Positions 39,037-47,548 of a DNA stretch of 50,740 nucleotides are shown piece after piece (the first letter of the stretch is position 1; every line of letters begins with the position of its first letter). Under the pieces are notes generated by a model. The model was not told the DNA's origin, did no database searches, and was given only the letters and a program-made list of their open reading frames with translations. Origin of the DNA: Sphingomonadaceae bacterium (GTDB taxonomy: Bacteria > Pseudomonadota > Alphaproteobacteria > Sphingomonadales > Sphingomonadaceae); NCBI GenBank assembly GCA_947451145.1, contig CANFXW010000023.1, positions 1-50,740 of the forward strand. Reading direction: 5' to 3'. The position numbers and the translations under genes are program-made.

Positions 39037-39603
39037 TTATTGAACCACCAGAAAATACCGCGCGTCGCCCTTGCCGATGTTCATCACTTCGATGGTGTAA
39101 CGCTGGGTGAACAGCGGCACCCAGCGGCACATGCCGCCGCGCCCCGTTCCGTCTTCGCAGATCGGCTTTGCCTGCGGATCGAGCACGCGCAGCCCCAGGC
39201 GGTCGCCGGTCGGAGCGGAAAGCGCGATTGTCGCGCCGGTGCCTGAAAGAAACAGCTGGCTGAACGATTCATGCCCGCCGGGATCGAGCTTTCCGCTGCG
39301 ATAGCCCGGCCCGAGCGGGCGACCACGATAGGGCGGCGTGCCTGAACCGGCAGCGCCCGAGCGCCATGACGGCAGCGGATCGTGCTCCGAAGCATCGAGT
39401 GCATGCGAACCCGAGGCATCGATGATCCGCACCGCGCGGGCCAGCGCCAATTTATCGCCCGATTCCTCTGCGTCGGCAGCGGCGGCCATGGCTTTGGCGA
39501 GGCGAACCGCTGGCAGTGGGGCATCGGCCGCCACGGCTGGCAGGGCGGCGCAAGCCAGCGCGACCAGTGCGGCAATTCGGGGAGAAATCATCTGTCTGCT
39601 CAT
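39037..39603 (-). CDS. Secreted hypothetical protein downstream of a histidine kinase
   Basis: A 188-aa protein with a signal peptide (about 1-26, RIAALVALACAALPAVAA). The mature part has a helical segment (AVRLAKAMAAAADAEESGDK) and then a probable beta domain with GTGATIALSAPTGDRLGLRVLD. Two Cys residues (PICEDG and GMCRW) may form a disulphide. Its ATG overlaps the histidine kinase stop by 4 bases, so it is the third gene of the two-component operon and could be a periplasmic partner or output of that system. No family was recognised. Confidence 0.75.
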   Translation of the reverse strand: MSRQMISPRIAALVALACAALPAVAADAPLPAVRLAKAMAAAADAEESGDKLALARAVRIIDASGSHALDASEHDPLPSWRSGAAGSGTPPYRGRPLGPGYRSGKLDPGGHESFSQLFLSGTGATIALSAPTGDRLGLRVLDPQAKPICEDGTGRGGMCRWVPLFTQRYTIEVMNIGKGDARYFLVVQ

Positions 39604-40967
39604 CTGCTAATCTCCGGTGCAACAACAAAGGATGCGCCCTTGGTGCTCGGCGCTAGGTTCAGGGTAAGGCGGTGGCGTTCGGCAATGGCGCGGGCGAGCG
39701 CGAGGCCGAGCCCGGCGCTGTGTCCGGTAAGCGGGGCATTGGCCATTCCGGTCTTGCCGCGGCGGAAGCGGTCGAAAATCGCCTCACGATCAGCCTCGGC
39801 AACGCCGGGACCGTCATCGGAGACCGAGATCATCGGCCCATGCTCCAGCGCCAGGCGAACGGTGCCACCGGCGGGCACGTATTTGAAGGCATTGTCGAGC
39901 AGGTTGGTGATCAGCCGCGTCAGCTGCATCTCCTCGCCCTGGAACATGATCCCCGGCATGATCGAGCGGATGAAGGTGTGCCCGCTTTCCTCTGCGCTAT
40001 CGGCATAGAGTTCGGCGATGCGGCCCACCAGCTGGCTGAGATTGACTGGCGCCAGCCCCAGCCGGTCACCCTTGCGCGCCTCACTGGTGGCAATGTCGAG
40101 CAACGATTCGAGCAGTGCGATCACGTGGCGGATCTCTGCACGGGCATCGGCGAGCAGCTTCTGGTTTTCTTCGTCCGGCACCGATCGCAGCGCCTTCACC
40201 AGCCGGTTATCGAGATGCATCAACGGCGTGCGCAGCTCGTGCGCCACCTGGTCGGTGGTTTCGCGGTGGGCGCCCACCATGCGGCGCAGGTGGAGCAGCG
40301 CCTCGGTGCTGTGGCGGGTGAGTTCGCCAATCTCGTCGCGCTCCGTTGCGCCTTCGCTCAGGGCATCGATGGCGTTCTCGTCGGGCTCGCGGAAGGCCTG
40401 GTTGATCCGCCCGATGCGCGAAGCCAGCCGCTGCGCGCGCCAGCGTCCGAAGATGCCGACAGCAACCGCAGCAAACAGACCGGCGGCAAGGAAGGCCCAG
40501 CCGATCTTGGTCTTCAGCGCCGAATCGTGCCCGAATTCACGCGCCACCAGCAGCTTCAGATTGGGGCCGAGCTGGGTTGCCCGGGCATAGGCCGGAATCT
40601 GGTCGGGCAAGGTTACATAGCCGCCTTCCGATAGCCGCGCAGACAATGATGGCCAGCGCGTTATGTCTCCTGCAAGCCGGTGCCCGGCATCGTCTGCCAC
40701 CATATAGTGCGCGGCATTGCCTTCATCGACCGACAGTGCGAGCCGGTCAGCGATCCGGCGTTCCAGTTCGGCCTGCCCGCCACTCGCCTGGATATCGGCG
40801 AGGCCAGCGAGATCAACGTCAACCGCACGGATCAGCGCGGCCTTGCTGCCGCGATCAAGCGTGGTCAGCGTGACCGCCCAGAGCAGCACGGTGACCCCCA
40901 CGGAAACGCAGATCGCCAGCACAACCAGCCGGGCAAATATCGAATCGCGGAAGCGGACCTCGCTCAT
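39600..40967 (-). CDS. Sensor histidine kinase
   Basis: A 455-aa membrane histidine kinase. Membrane segments at about 12-34 and 156-173 enclose a ~120-residue periplasmic sensor domain with no recognised fold. A HAMP-like region follows (about 175-230). The H-box is QVAHELRTPL with His243, the N-box LLDNAFKYV (about 363-371), and the G-boxes VSDDGPGVAEADREAIFDRF and GLGLALARAIAERH. The start ATG is directly after the TAG stop of the response-regulator gene. It is the kinase for that regulator and is followed by a coupled secreted protein. Confidence 0.93.
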   Translation of the reverse strand: MSEVRFRDSIFARLVVLAICVSVGVTVLLWAVTLTTLDRGSKAALIRAVDVDLAGLADIQASGGQAELERRIADRLALSVDEGNAAHYMVADDAGHRLAGDITRWPSLSARLSEGGYVTLPDQIPAYARATQLGPNLKLLVAREFGHDSALKTKIGWAFLAAGLFAAVAVGIFGRWRAQRLASRIGRINQAFREPDENAIDALSEGATERDEIGELTRHSTEALLHLRRMVGAHRETTDQVAHELRTPLMHLDNRLVKALRSVPDEENQKLLADARAEIRHVIALLESLLDIATSEARKGDRLGLAPVNLSQLVGRIAELYADSAEESGHTFIRSIMPGIMFQGEEMQLTRLITNLLDNAFKYVPAGGTVRLALEHGPMISVSDDGPGVAEADREAIFDRFRRGKTGMANAPLTGHSAGLGLALARAIAERHRLTLNLAPSTKGASFVVAPEISR

Positions 40968-41654
40968 CTACCGACCTTCCAGCAGGCGATAACCGGTGCC
41001 CCAGATCGTCTCGAGCGCGGGCGTATCAAAGCCGTCTTCCAGCTTGCGGCGCAGGCGGCCGATGTTGACGTCTACAACATTGGTCTGCGGATCGAAATTC
41101 ATCTTCCACACATCGCGCAGCAGCATCTCGCGGGTTACCACCTCGCCCGCGTTTTCCATGAAATAGCGGAACAGCTCGAACTCCTTGGGGCTGAGCGCGA
41201 TGTGGCGATTGGCGCGGAAGGCGGTGCGCGCTTTGGTGTGGCACTCAAAGGCACCAAAGATGATCACCGCGGCATGCTCGTGGCCCGAAGAGCGGCGATG
41301 GAGCGCGCGCAGGCGGGCAATCAGCTCTTCCGCTTCGAACGGCTTGGCCAGATAGTCATCGGCCCCGGCATCAAGCCCTTCGGCCCGGTCCCCGGTGCGG
41401 CCCAGCGCCGAAAGCATCAACACCGGCGTGCCGACCCCGCTTTCGCGCAGGCGCTTCAGGATCGTCATGCCATCCAGATCGGGCAGCATGCGGTCAAGAA
41501 TGATGACATCGAACTTGTCACGGCCCGCACGCAGCAGCCCTGCCCCGCCGGTGCTTTCCCAGACCAGCTGGTCCCCGTTGCTGCGGGCAAGCGCCTGCAC
41601 CTCTTCAGCCGCGCGGGGGTCGTCCTCGACATAGAGGATGTTGATGCCAGTCAT
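40968..41654 (-). CDS. OmpR/PhoB-family response regulator
   Basis: A 228-aa regulator with a receiver domain and a winged-helix DNA-binding domain. The acidic pocket is EDD at 10-12, the phospho-acceptor is D54 in IILDRMLPDLDG, and Lys is in LAKPFEAEEL (about 105). The output domain has LSPKEFELFRYFMENAGEVV and NVVDVNIGRLRRKL, then GTGYRLLEGR. The ATG at 41654 fits the family N-terminus (INILYVEDD). Upstream on the same strand are three TGTCA repeats, two of them 21 bp apart, as is common for autoregulated PhoB-type factors. The same spacing occurs upstream of the Slam gene. Confidence 0.94.
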   Translation of the reverse strand: MTGINILYVEDDPRAAEEVQALARSNGDQLVWESTGGAGLLRAGRDKFDVIILDRMLPDLDGMTILKRLRESGVGTPVLMLSALGRTGDRAEGLDAGADDYLAKPFEAEELIARLRALHRRSSGHEHAAVIIFGAFECHTKARTAFRANRHIALSPKEFELFRYFMENAGEVVTREMLLRDVWKMNFDPQTNVVDVNIGRLRRKLEDGFDTPALETIWGTGYRLLEGR

Positions 41655-41702
41655 GATGGTCCCCAAAACCGAGATGGCGAGGGTGCCAGTCCAGCAAAGG
41701 AC

Positions 41703-41784
41703 TGACAAGCCGCGTCATCTTCGTGACAGCCCTAATTCGGATGCCCGGTTCGTCCCACACACCAAGCCTGTTATCTTGATGACA
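41703..41784 (-). promoter_or_regulatory. TGTCA direct repeats upstream of the response-regulator gene
   Basis: On the plus strand TGACA lies at 41703-41707, 41724-41728 and 41780-41784; on the gene's strand it reads TGTCA. The first two are exactly 21 bp apart (two helical turns), 49 bases upstream of the ATG. A degenerate unit (TGACG on the minus strand) lies midway. This fits an 11-bp-phased PhoB-like box. Confidence 0.4.
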
Positions 41785-41808
41785 AAGGCTGTTAGGAAGA
41801 GTTGTTGT

Positions 41809-41869
41809 CCGCCTGACGGCGGTATCGGGAGCGGGCCGGTGCCGCAAGGCAGGCACGGATGTGCCTGCC
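41809..41869 (-). repeat. Three-hairpin repeat element, truncated copy D
   Basis: Small hairpin CCGCC/GGCGG (41809-41822), then only the right end of the main stem (GGGAGCGGGCCGGTGCCG, 41827-41844), then GGCAGGCAC/GTGCCTGCC (41848-41869) around GGAT. The left arm of the main stem is missing. It lies in the 319-base gap between the response-regulator and FecR-repeat genes (41655-41973), which otherwise holds the TGTCA repeats and a terminator. Confidence 0.75.
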
Positions 41870-41882
41870 GCACCATAAGAAC

Positions 41883-41915
41883 GGACCGCGCCACCGGAGG
41901 GCGGTGACGCGGTCC
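41883..41915 (-). terminator. Hairpin terminator after the FecR-repeat gene
   Basis: GGACCGCGCCACCG (41883-41896) pairs with CGGTGACGCGGTCC (41902-41915) with one mismatch. It lies 58 bases beyond the stop codon of the FecR-repeat gene. The minus-strand tail is GTTCTTATGG, only moderately T-rich. Confidence 0.65.
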
Positions 41916-41973
41916 TTTCGCCCGGCCCCGTCTTGGGGAATGATGGGTGAACCGGGTGAATGGTGGGCGGTGG

Positions 41974-44900
41974 TTATGGCCCCTTGGTGAACCCGATCGC
42001 CCCGATGCCGATGTTGGCCGGCAGGTTGATCTGGTAATTGACCCCCGCCGCGCTGGCACCCGAGCCCGAGAGGAAGCCCCGGAAGGTGCCGCTGGCCCCC
42101 AGCGCCGGATCGAACCCGCCGAAGAAGGTCCAGTTGCTGCTGAGCAGCGTGGCCGATGGTGCTGCCGTTCCGCCGGTAGTGGACATGGCATAGGTCTGAT
42201 CACCCAGCGTGATATTCGCGGTAAGCCCGACCTTGAAGGTCGAGAAGTTCACCGCCATCGCCGCCGAATTCAGCGTGCCGGGGGCTACGGTACCGTCAAT
42301 CAGCACCGGCTTGGTGCCGCCCGCCATCGTGTAGTTCACCGTACCTGTTGTCGGCACATTGGTTGCGGTTGGCCCCCAGATGTGGACGATGCCGGAATTG
42401 TTGGCGGTATATTGCGTCGATGTACTCGAAGCCTGCGGAGTATAATCCGCCGAGCCATTGTGCCAGCGCGCCCAGCCGATGGCTCCACCCGCTGTGCCGA
42501 AATCGGCTATAGTGGCCGAGTTGATCGTCGTGGTGCGCGGCGAAACACCGCCTACGGTGACCGAAGTGATCTTGCCATCCGCCGCCGAGGTCACCGTCGA
42601 GCCGGTGGCGATCACGTTATCGAGCGCGATGTTGTTTAGCTTGGTGGCATTCAGCGGGCTGTTGGAAACAGCGCCGAGCGTGGCATAGGTCATGCCGCCG
42701 CCGGTTGGCGCGGAAGATGAAGAGCTGGGCGGCGTAAAGCTGCCCGGAGATGCGAACAGGGCCGAACCGATCAGGTTGTTGGTCAGCGAACTGACAGCCG
42801 GATCAAAACTCATGTACGAAAAGCCCAATCGCTCCTGCGGATTACTGCCGCCGAAGGCACCATACATGTTGAGGAAGCAACCGCCCCCGGTACAGGCAGG
42901 CCCGGTCGCAGAAAGCGTCGGGCGCAGCACGACGAAGGCCGGGTTGTTGCCAACTTGAGCCGCAACCAGCTGGCCTTGCGCACGCCCTGCCGTTGACAGG
43001 GTGTAGGTCGCATCGGGCATGGTGATCGTGCCATCGAGCCCGAAGGTCAGCAGGCTGCCAAAGCCGATCGTAAGGTTGGCCGCGAAAGTACCAGGGGCGG
43101 TGTGTCCGTCATCATAGACCGGGCGAGTGGCCGACATCAGCTGATAGTTGATGGTTCCCGTGGTCGGCAGGGTGCCGACAATGGGCGCCATCACGGCATA
43201 GGCGATGCCCTCATTGGCAGCATAGCTACCGGTTGGAGTGGTAGAGCCGACACCGAAGCTCCCGCCAGAATAACGGCCGATAACGCCGCGATTGTCGCCC
43301 GCAGCATCGACCAGAGTGACCGTGCCCGTGTGGGTGAAGCCGCCGTCGCTGCCGATGGTCAGTGACTGGTTGCTGCTCCAGCCACCACCGTTTTTGTAAG
43401 CAGTGTAAAGGTTCAACCCGGTGTTTGCGGTAAATCCGCCAGTGTAAGTCTTGAGCAGTCCGGTTGCGCCAGCGCCACTGCCCGAACCACTTCCGCTGCC
43501 CGTCACAATCGTCGCGAGGCCCGAATAGCTGTTCGCCGTGCCGCCGCCGGATACGTAGCTGTAGTACCCCTGGAAGAAGGTCAGCGTCGATCCGGTGAAG
43601 AATTGGCTGAGCACACCGGCATCGATCAGCGCCTGCAGATAGGCCTGGAGCTGCGCCAGCGTCAGTCCGGTATAGTTGGCCGGAATGCCGCCGCCCTGCA
43701 GGTAGACAAAATAAAGGTTCAGCGCCGAAACGTAGGAGGCATAGGCGGGCAGGCCGGTATAGGCGTTGGGTGAACCGCCGCCGCTGACGAAAGTGTAATA
43801 ACTCGTCAGGAAGCTCGCCGTCTGGCCCGAGAACAGGCTGGAATAGACCCCGGCATTGATCAGCGCCTGCAAGTAAGCCTGCAGCTGCGCAGGGGTGAGC
43901 GCGGAGTAGGCGCTCGGCAGGCCGCCGTTCTGCAGATAGGTGTAATAGGCGCTCAGCGCCGACTGGTAGCTGACATAGACCGGCAGCTGGGCATAGCCGT
44001 TCGCCGACCCGCCATTGCCGAGATAGGTGAAATAGGCCGAGAGGAAGCTGGCATTGCCGCCAAGGTCGCTCAGCCGACCGGCCGCGATCAGGGCGTTGAT
44101 ATAGGTGCGCAATTGCTCAAGCGTCAGCGCCGAATAGTTCGACGGCAGGCCGCCGTTCGACAGATAGACGTAATAGGCGTTGAGCGCCGAAGTGAAGGCC
44201 GGATAGTCTGGTGGGACCGGCAGGCCGGCAAACAGGTTCGGGTTGTTACCGGCATTGATCCAGGCGAAATATTCGGTCCAGAAGCTGGCGAAATCGCCGA
44301 GATAGCGGCTCGTCGCTCCGGCATTCTGCAGCGCCAGCAGATAGGCCGAAATCTGCGCCTGCGTCAGCGTGGTATAGCCAGACGGCGTGCCGCCCTGCTT
44401 CAGGTAATCGTAATAGGCATTCAGCGCCGAGGTATAACCCGCGAAGATGTTGGCAGGCAGCTGGCCATAGCCGTCAATTGCCCCGCCGCCCTGCAGCCAG
44501 ACCAGATAGCCGCTGAAGAAGCTGGCCTGGCTACCCAGCACCGTATCGAACAGGCCGGTGGCCTTCAGCGTTTCCAGATACTGGCGCAGTGCAGCCACAT
44601 CTGCAGCCGTATAGCCCGAAGGCAGGCGGCCCTGCTGGAGGTAGATGAAGTAGAGGTTCAGCGAGGTGCGGTACTGGTCGGCAAAAGCCAACCCGCTCCC
44701 ATTGGCCGTCAGGCTGTTCAGGTAAGCCGTCAGCAGCGCCTGGTTCTGCGCCGTCAGGTTCGCCAACAATCCGGCATCGCGCAGGAAGGTGAGGTAGGCG
44801 GTGATCGTCGTCTGGCTCGCCCCGGTAAAACCCGCAGGCGTGCCGCCACCACGGATATAGCTGAAATAGGCGGCAGTCAGATCGGTGTAGCGGACGAGGA

Positions 44901-45990
44901 ACTGGTCAGCATTGCCGCCGCCCTGGATGAAGGCGAGGTAGGCATCGATCAGCACCTTGTTCTGGCCCGACAGCGATCCGAAACCAACTGTACGGCCCCG
45001 GAACGAAATGAAGCTGTTGATCTGGGCAAGGCTCGCGCCCCTGAACGAGCTGGGCAGGGCTCCGGCACGGATCAGATCGAGGTATTGCACCATGAACCCG
45101 GCATAGGCGCTCAGGAAATTGCCCTGCGCGCCGCCGCCCGAGAGGAACTGCAGATAGGTGCGGATGATGTCTGCCGCCGCGCCGTTGAACGGCACGCCGC
45201 CATAGGCACCGTTCAGCCGCGCCGCATAGGCGACCAGAAGGGCAAGGTCGCGGGCCGGGTAGGTTTCGATGCTCGGGTTGGCAGATGCAGCCTGCACCCG
45301 GCGCGCAGCAGCGACGATATCGCCCGAAGCGCCAGCCGCGGCAAGAGCATCGCCCAGAACCACCGGCACGCCGTTGTTCGCGGCGGCAGCGGCACTGGCC
45401 CGCTCGCCATCATGCGGGCCCATCGGCTCTACGGTGGAATTGGTGCCGTCACCCGTCGGCACGGCAACCGCGCCATTGGCGACGGCGCGCGAGAACCGTC
45501 CACCCAGACCATGCCACATCTGTCCGGCAGTGAACTGGCGCGGGGTTCCGGTGCCGAAGGTGATCGTCGCTGTGCCGGTCAGCACATGGCCGCGCGCTTC
45601 GTTGCGGCCGCCTTCGCGGGCATCGACCGAAAAGCTCGCCGCCGATCCGCGTCCCGCCACCCGGCCTTCGCCCTGATCGGCAAGGTGGACGACCACGGGC
45701 GCACCCTCGGTTCCGGCAACTGTCACCGTCCCGGCGAACAGATCGACCGAGCCATCGCTGCGGATCTGGAAACTGGCGCCAGCAACAAACGAGGCAACGC
45801 CGCCGCCCGAAAGCCGGATCTGGGTTACCCCAGATTGCTGGGTGACGCGCTCGCCGCTTTCGGCAGCGTGGCCAAGCGAGCTATCGCTGGCGAACAGGGT
45901 TTCGTGGGCCAGAGCGGGCGCGGCAAAGGCGAGCACCGAGGCAGTGATGAGCAGACGGGCAGCGGTCTTGCGTGAGGAAGTGCGGTTCAT
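41974..45990 (-). CDS. Giant FecR-domain repeat protein, predicted Slam (type XI) secretion cargo
   Basis: A 1338-aa predicted surface or secreted protein. In order: signal peptide (about 1-28, AAPALAHE), a FecR-like domain (about 40-115) with the GVASFVAGASFQIRSDGSVD segment, and about seven tandem ~70-79-residue units plus a degenerate first one (about 265-825). Each unit has Y/F-rich helices and the pattern YLQ-GG-P-YT-LT-AQLQAYLQAL. A Gly/Ser linker (about 827-840) follows. Two beta-rich C-terminal domains are related to each other (PTTGTINYQL and PTTGTVNYTM blocks). Those resemble the barrel domains that Slam proteins recognise in TbpB-like cargo. The upstream gene encodes a Slam, 25 bases away. 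The ATG at 45990 follows a signal-like start. No lipobox is seen. Confidence 0.83.
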   Translation of the reverse strand: MNRTSSRKTAARLLITASVLAFAAPALAHETLFASDSSLGHAAESGERVTQQSGVTQIRLSGGGVASFVAGASFQIRSDGSVDLFAGTVTVAGTEGAPVVVHLADQGEGRVAGRGSAASFSVDAREGGRNEARGHVLTGTATITFGTGTPRQFTAGQMWHGLGGRFSRAVANGAVAVPTGDGTNSTVEPMGPHDGERASAAAAANNGVPVVLGDALAAAGASGDIVAAARRVQAASANPSIETYPARDLALLVAYAARLNGAYGGVPFNGAAADIIRTYLQFLSGGGAQGNFLSAYAGFMVQYLDLIRAGALPSSFRGASLAQINSFISFRGRTVGFGSLSGQNKVLIDAYLAFIQGGGNADQFLVRYTDLTAAYFSYIRGGGTPAGFTGASQTTITAYLTFLRDAGLLANLTAQNQALLTAYLNSLTANGSGLAFADQYRTSLNLYFIYLQQGRLPSGYTAADVAALRQYLETLKATGLFDTVLGSQASFFSGYLVWLQGGGAIDGYGQLPANIFAGYTSALNAYYDYLKQGGTPSGYTTLTQAQISAYLLALQNAGATSRYLGDFASFWTEYFAWINAGNNPNLFAGLPVPPDYPAFTSALNAYYVYLSNGGLPSNYSALTLEQLRTYINALIAAGRLSDLGGNASFLSAYFTYLGNGGSANGYAQLPVYVSYQSALSAYYTYLQNGGLPSAYSALTPAQLQAYLQALINAGVYSSLFSGQTASFLTSYYTFVSGGGSPNAYTGLPAYASYVSALNLYFVYLQGGGIPANYTGLTLAQLQAYLQALIDAGVLSQFFTGSTLTFFQGYYSYVSGGGTANSYSGLATIVTGSGSGSGSGAGATGLLKTYTGGFTANTGLNLYTAYKNGGGWSSNQSLTIGSDGGFTHTGTVTLVDAAGDNRGVIGRYSGGSFGVGSTTPTGSYAANEGIAYAVMAPIVGTLPTTGTINYQLMSATRPVYDDGHTAPGTFAANLTIGFGSLLTFGLDGTITMPDATYTLSTAGRAQGQLVAAQVGNNPAFVVLRPTLSATGPACTGGGCFLNMYGAFGGSNPQERLGFSYMSFDPAVSSLTNNLIGSALFASPGSFTPPSSSSSAPTGGGMTYATLGAVSNSPLNATKLNNIALDNVIATGSTVTSAADGKITSVTVGGVSPRTTTINSATIADFGTAGGAIGWARWHNGSADYTPQASSTSTQYTANNSGIVHIWGPTATNVPTTGTVNYTMAGGTKPVLIDGTVAPGTLNSAAMAVNFSTFKVGLTANITLGDQTYAMSTTGGTAAPSATLLSSNWTFFGGFDPALGASGTFRGFLSGSGASAAGVNYQINLPANIGIGAIGFTKGP

Positions 45991-46015
45991 CGCAGGGTTC
46001 TCCGGAAACAGGGGA

Positions 46016-47320
46016 TCAGAATTCGAGACGCAGACCGGCCGAAGCGGTCCAGCGATCGTGATCGTAGAGCGGGATATTGCTCCAGTTGCGGGTGTAGGTG
46101 GCCTTGGGCTGGACATAGAGATTGGGCAGGACCGCAATCTTCACGCCTGCCGAGATATCCAGCCGCGTCTCCTCGCGGTTCACCAGGAAAAGCGGATCGG
46201 GCGCGTCATATTTGGCATATTGCAGCGCCGCGCCGCCGGTGAGCGCGACGTGCTTCATCACCGGCACTTCCGCGCCGCCGCTCAGCCCGAAGAAGGTGTT
46301 GGAGTTGGTGTCGCCCGCCGGGTCGCGCGTTTCCTCGTGACCGCCCATCGCGCTCAGCGACCATGTCTTGGTCACGTAACCGACGCCGAGCGTGTAGCGG
46401 TTGGAGTCCTTCAGCGGATCGGTATCGTAATCGAACCGGTTCCACTGCGCCGAGAAGGACAGCGCCCGCCCGCCGGAAAGCCGGTGGGTGTACTGGCCGA
46501 TCACGCCATAGGCCGTGCGGTAACCGGCGTGACCGAGCCAGAACTTCTGCACCTGCCCCGAAAGCGAGATCACATCCTGATTGGCGAAGCTGTGGGCAAA
46601 GCCGCCGGTGCCGGTCAGGCTGGCCTGATCGAAAGCCGACGATTTGAAATTGTCGCGCCAGTTGCCGAGCAGCGAGGCGAAGACCCGGTCCTGCCGGCCA
46701 ACCCCGACCACGCCCGAAAGGCCTGATGACAGCTCGTAATAGTCATCCTCGGTCGCCCGCGCCGAAGCGCCGAGCGTTCCGGGCCCGAGCGCGGCGAACA
46801 GCGGGATGGTGATCGAGGCGAGGTCGGTGGCGGCATTGATGTTGCTGTCATGCCCGACATTGGCCTCGGCATAGCCCGAAACGTCCGAGCCGCCGCCCTT
46901 GATCTGCTTGTCGAACTGGCGAACGAAGCCGGTGAAGCGCTGGCGCACCGGATCAGGCAGGCTGGGATCATCGACTACGGTGGCGAACTGCGCGCGTGCC
47001 GTATCGATATCGCCCGCCATGGCATAGGCGCGGGCGAGCTCGGCGCGGGCCTGCGCGTGATTGGGCTGCACGGCCAGCACGCGCTGGAAGGCGATGATTG
47101 CCGCGCCAAAATGGCCCGAGTCTGCTGCCGCGACACCCAGCGCATAGTCAAAGGTCGGATCCCCTGCCTTGGCTGCTTCCTGCGCGGCCAGCGCCTGATA
47201 CTGCGCCTCTGCATTTACCGGTGCCTGCTGCGCCTGTGCAGGCGTGGCGACACCAGCCAGCAAACAGGCCGTTACCCCCAAAGGCACGGCGGCATGGGCA
47301 AAAAGGTTTCGGACGATCAT
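46016..47320 (-). CDS. Slam-type outer-membrane translocon (surface lipoprotein assembly modifier, DUF560)
   Basis: A 434-aa outer-membrane protein. It has a signal peptide (about 1-30), a periplasmic TPR region (about 45-135, with GHFGAAIIAFQRVLAVQPNHAQARAELARAYA in shorter pieces) and a C-terminal barrel (about 150-434) ending in SAGLRLEF. Slam proteins (type XI secretion) move lipoproteins and some soluble proteins across the outer membrane. The cargo gene follows after 25 bases in the same direction, as expected for a two-gene Slam locus. NVGHDSNINAATD in the first barrel strand is typical. Two TGACAAT repeats 21 bp apart lie 68 bases upstream. It is divergent from zwf. Confidence 0.85.
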   Translation of the reverse strand: MIVRNLFAHAAVPLGVTACLLAGVATPAQAQQAPVNAEAQYQALAAQEAAKAGDPTFDYALGVAAADSGHFGAAIIAFQRVLAVQPNHAQARAELARAYAMAGDIDTARAQFATVVDDPSLPDPVRQRFTGFVRQFDKQIKGGGSDVSGYAEANVGHDSNINAATDLASITIPLFAALGPGTLGASARATEDDYYELSSGLSGVVGVGRQDRVFASLLGNWRDNFKSSAFDQASLTGTGGFAHSFANQDVISLSGQVQKFWLGHAGYRTAYGVIGQYTHRLSGGRALSFSAQWNRFDYDTDPLKDSNRYTLGVGYVTKTWSLSAMGGHEETRDPAGDTNSNTFFGLSGGAEVPVMKHVALTGGAALQYAKYDAPDPLFLVNREETRLDISAGVKIAVLPNLYVQPKATYTRNWSNIPLYDHDRWTASAGLRLEF

Positions 47321-47387
47321 TCAAAGCCCCCATAATTCCAGACATTTGGCTATGGGTTCGATGGGGCAGGTCTCTTGTCATGTCCGC

Positions 47388-47415
47388 TGACAATAATTGT
47401 TAGTTCGGTGACAAT
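47388..47415 (-). promoter_or_regulatory. TTGTCA direct repeats upstream of the Slam gene
   Basis: On the plus strand TGACAAT occurs at 47388-47394 and 47409-47415, exactly 21 bp apart. A perfect ACAAT-A-ATTGT palindrome (47390-47400) overlaps the first. The same 21-bp TGACA spacing and orientation relative to the gene are seen before the response-regulator gene at 41703-41728, which suggests shared control. Confidence 0.4.
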
Positions 47416-47548
47416 TGCCGAAGGGGGACCGGATTACCCTTCACAAACGTATTCTGCGGCTCCGGCCCTTGCGGTCAGATCAGCACTTGCTAACCGCTGG
47501 TCACGCGAACAAGCTGCGCGCCTGCGGAGCGACCGGAGTGCAAATGCG

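Noticed and set aside
44113..45975. 620-codon plus-strand frame opposite the FecR-repeat gene
   Set aside because: The minus strand has a signal peptide, FecR domain and ordered repeats; the antisense frame is low-complexity and unlike any protein.
47375..47548. 58-codon upstream extension of zwf
   Set aside because: The family N-terminus begins at the ATG 47549; the extension covers the promoter region and is not protein-like.
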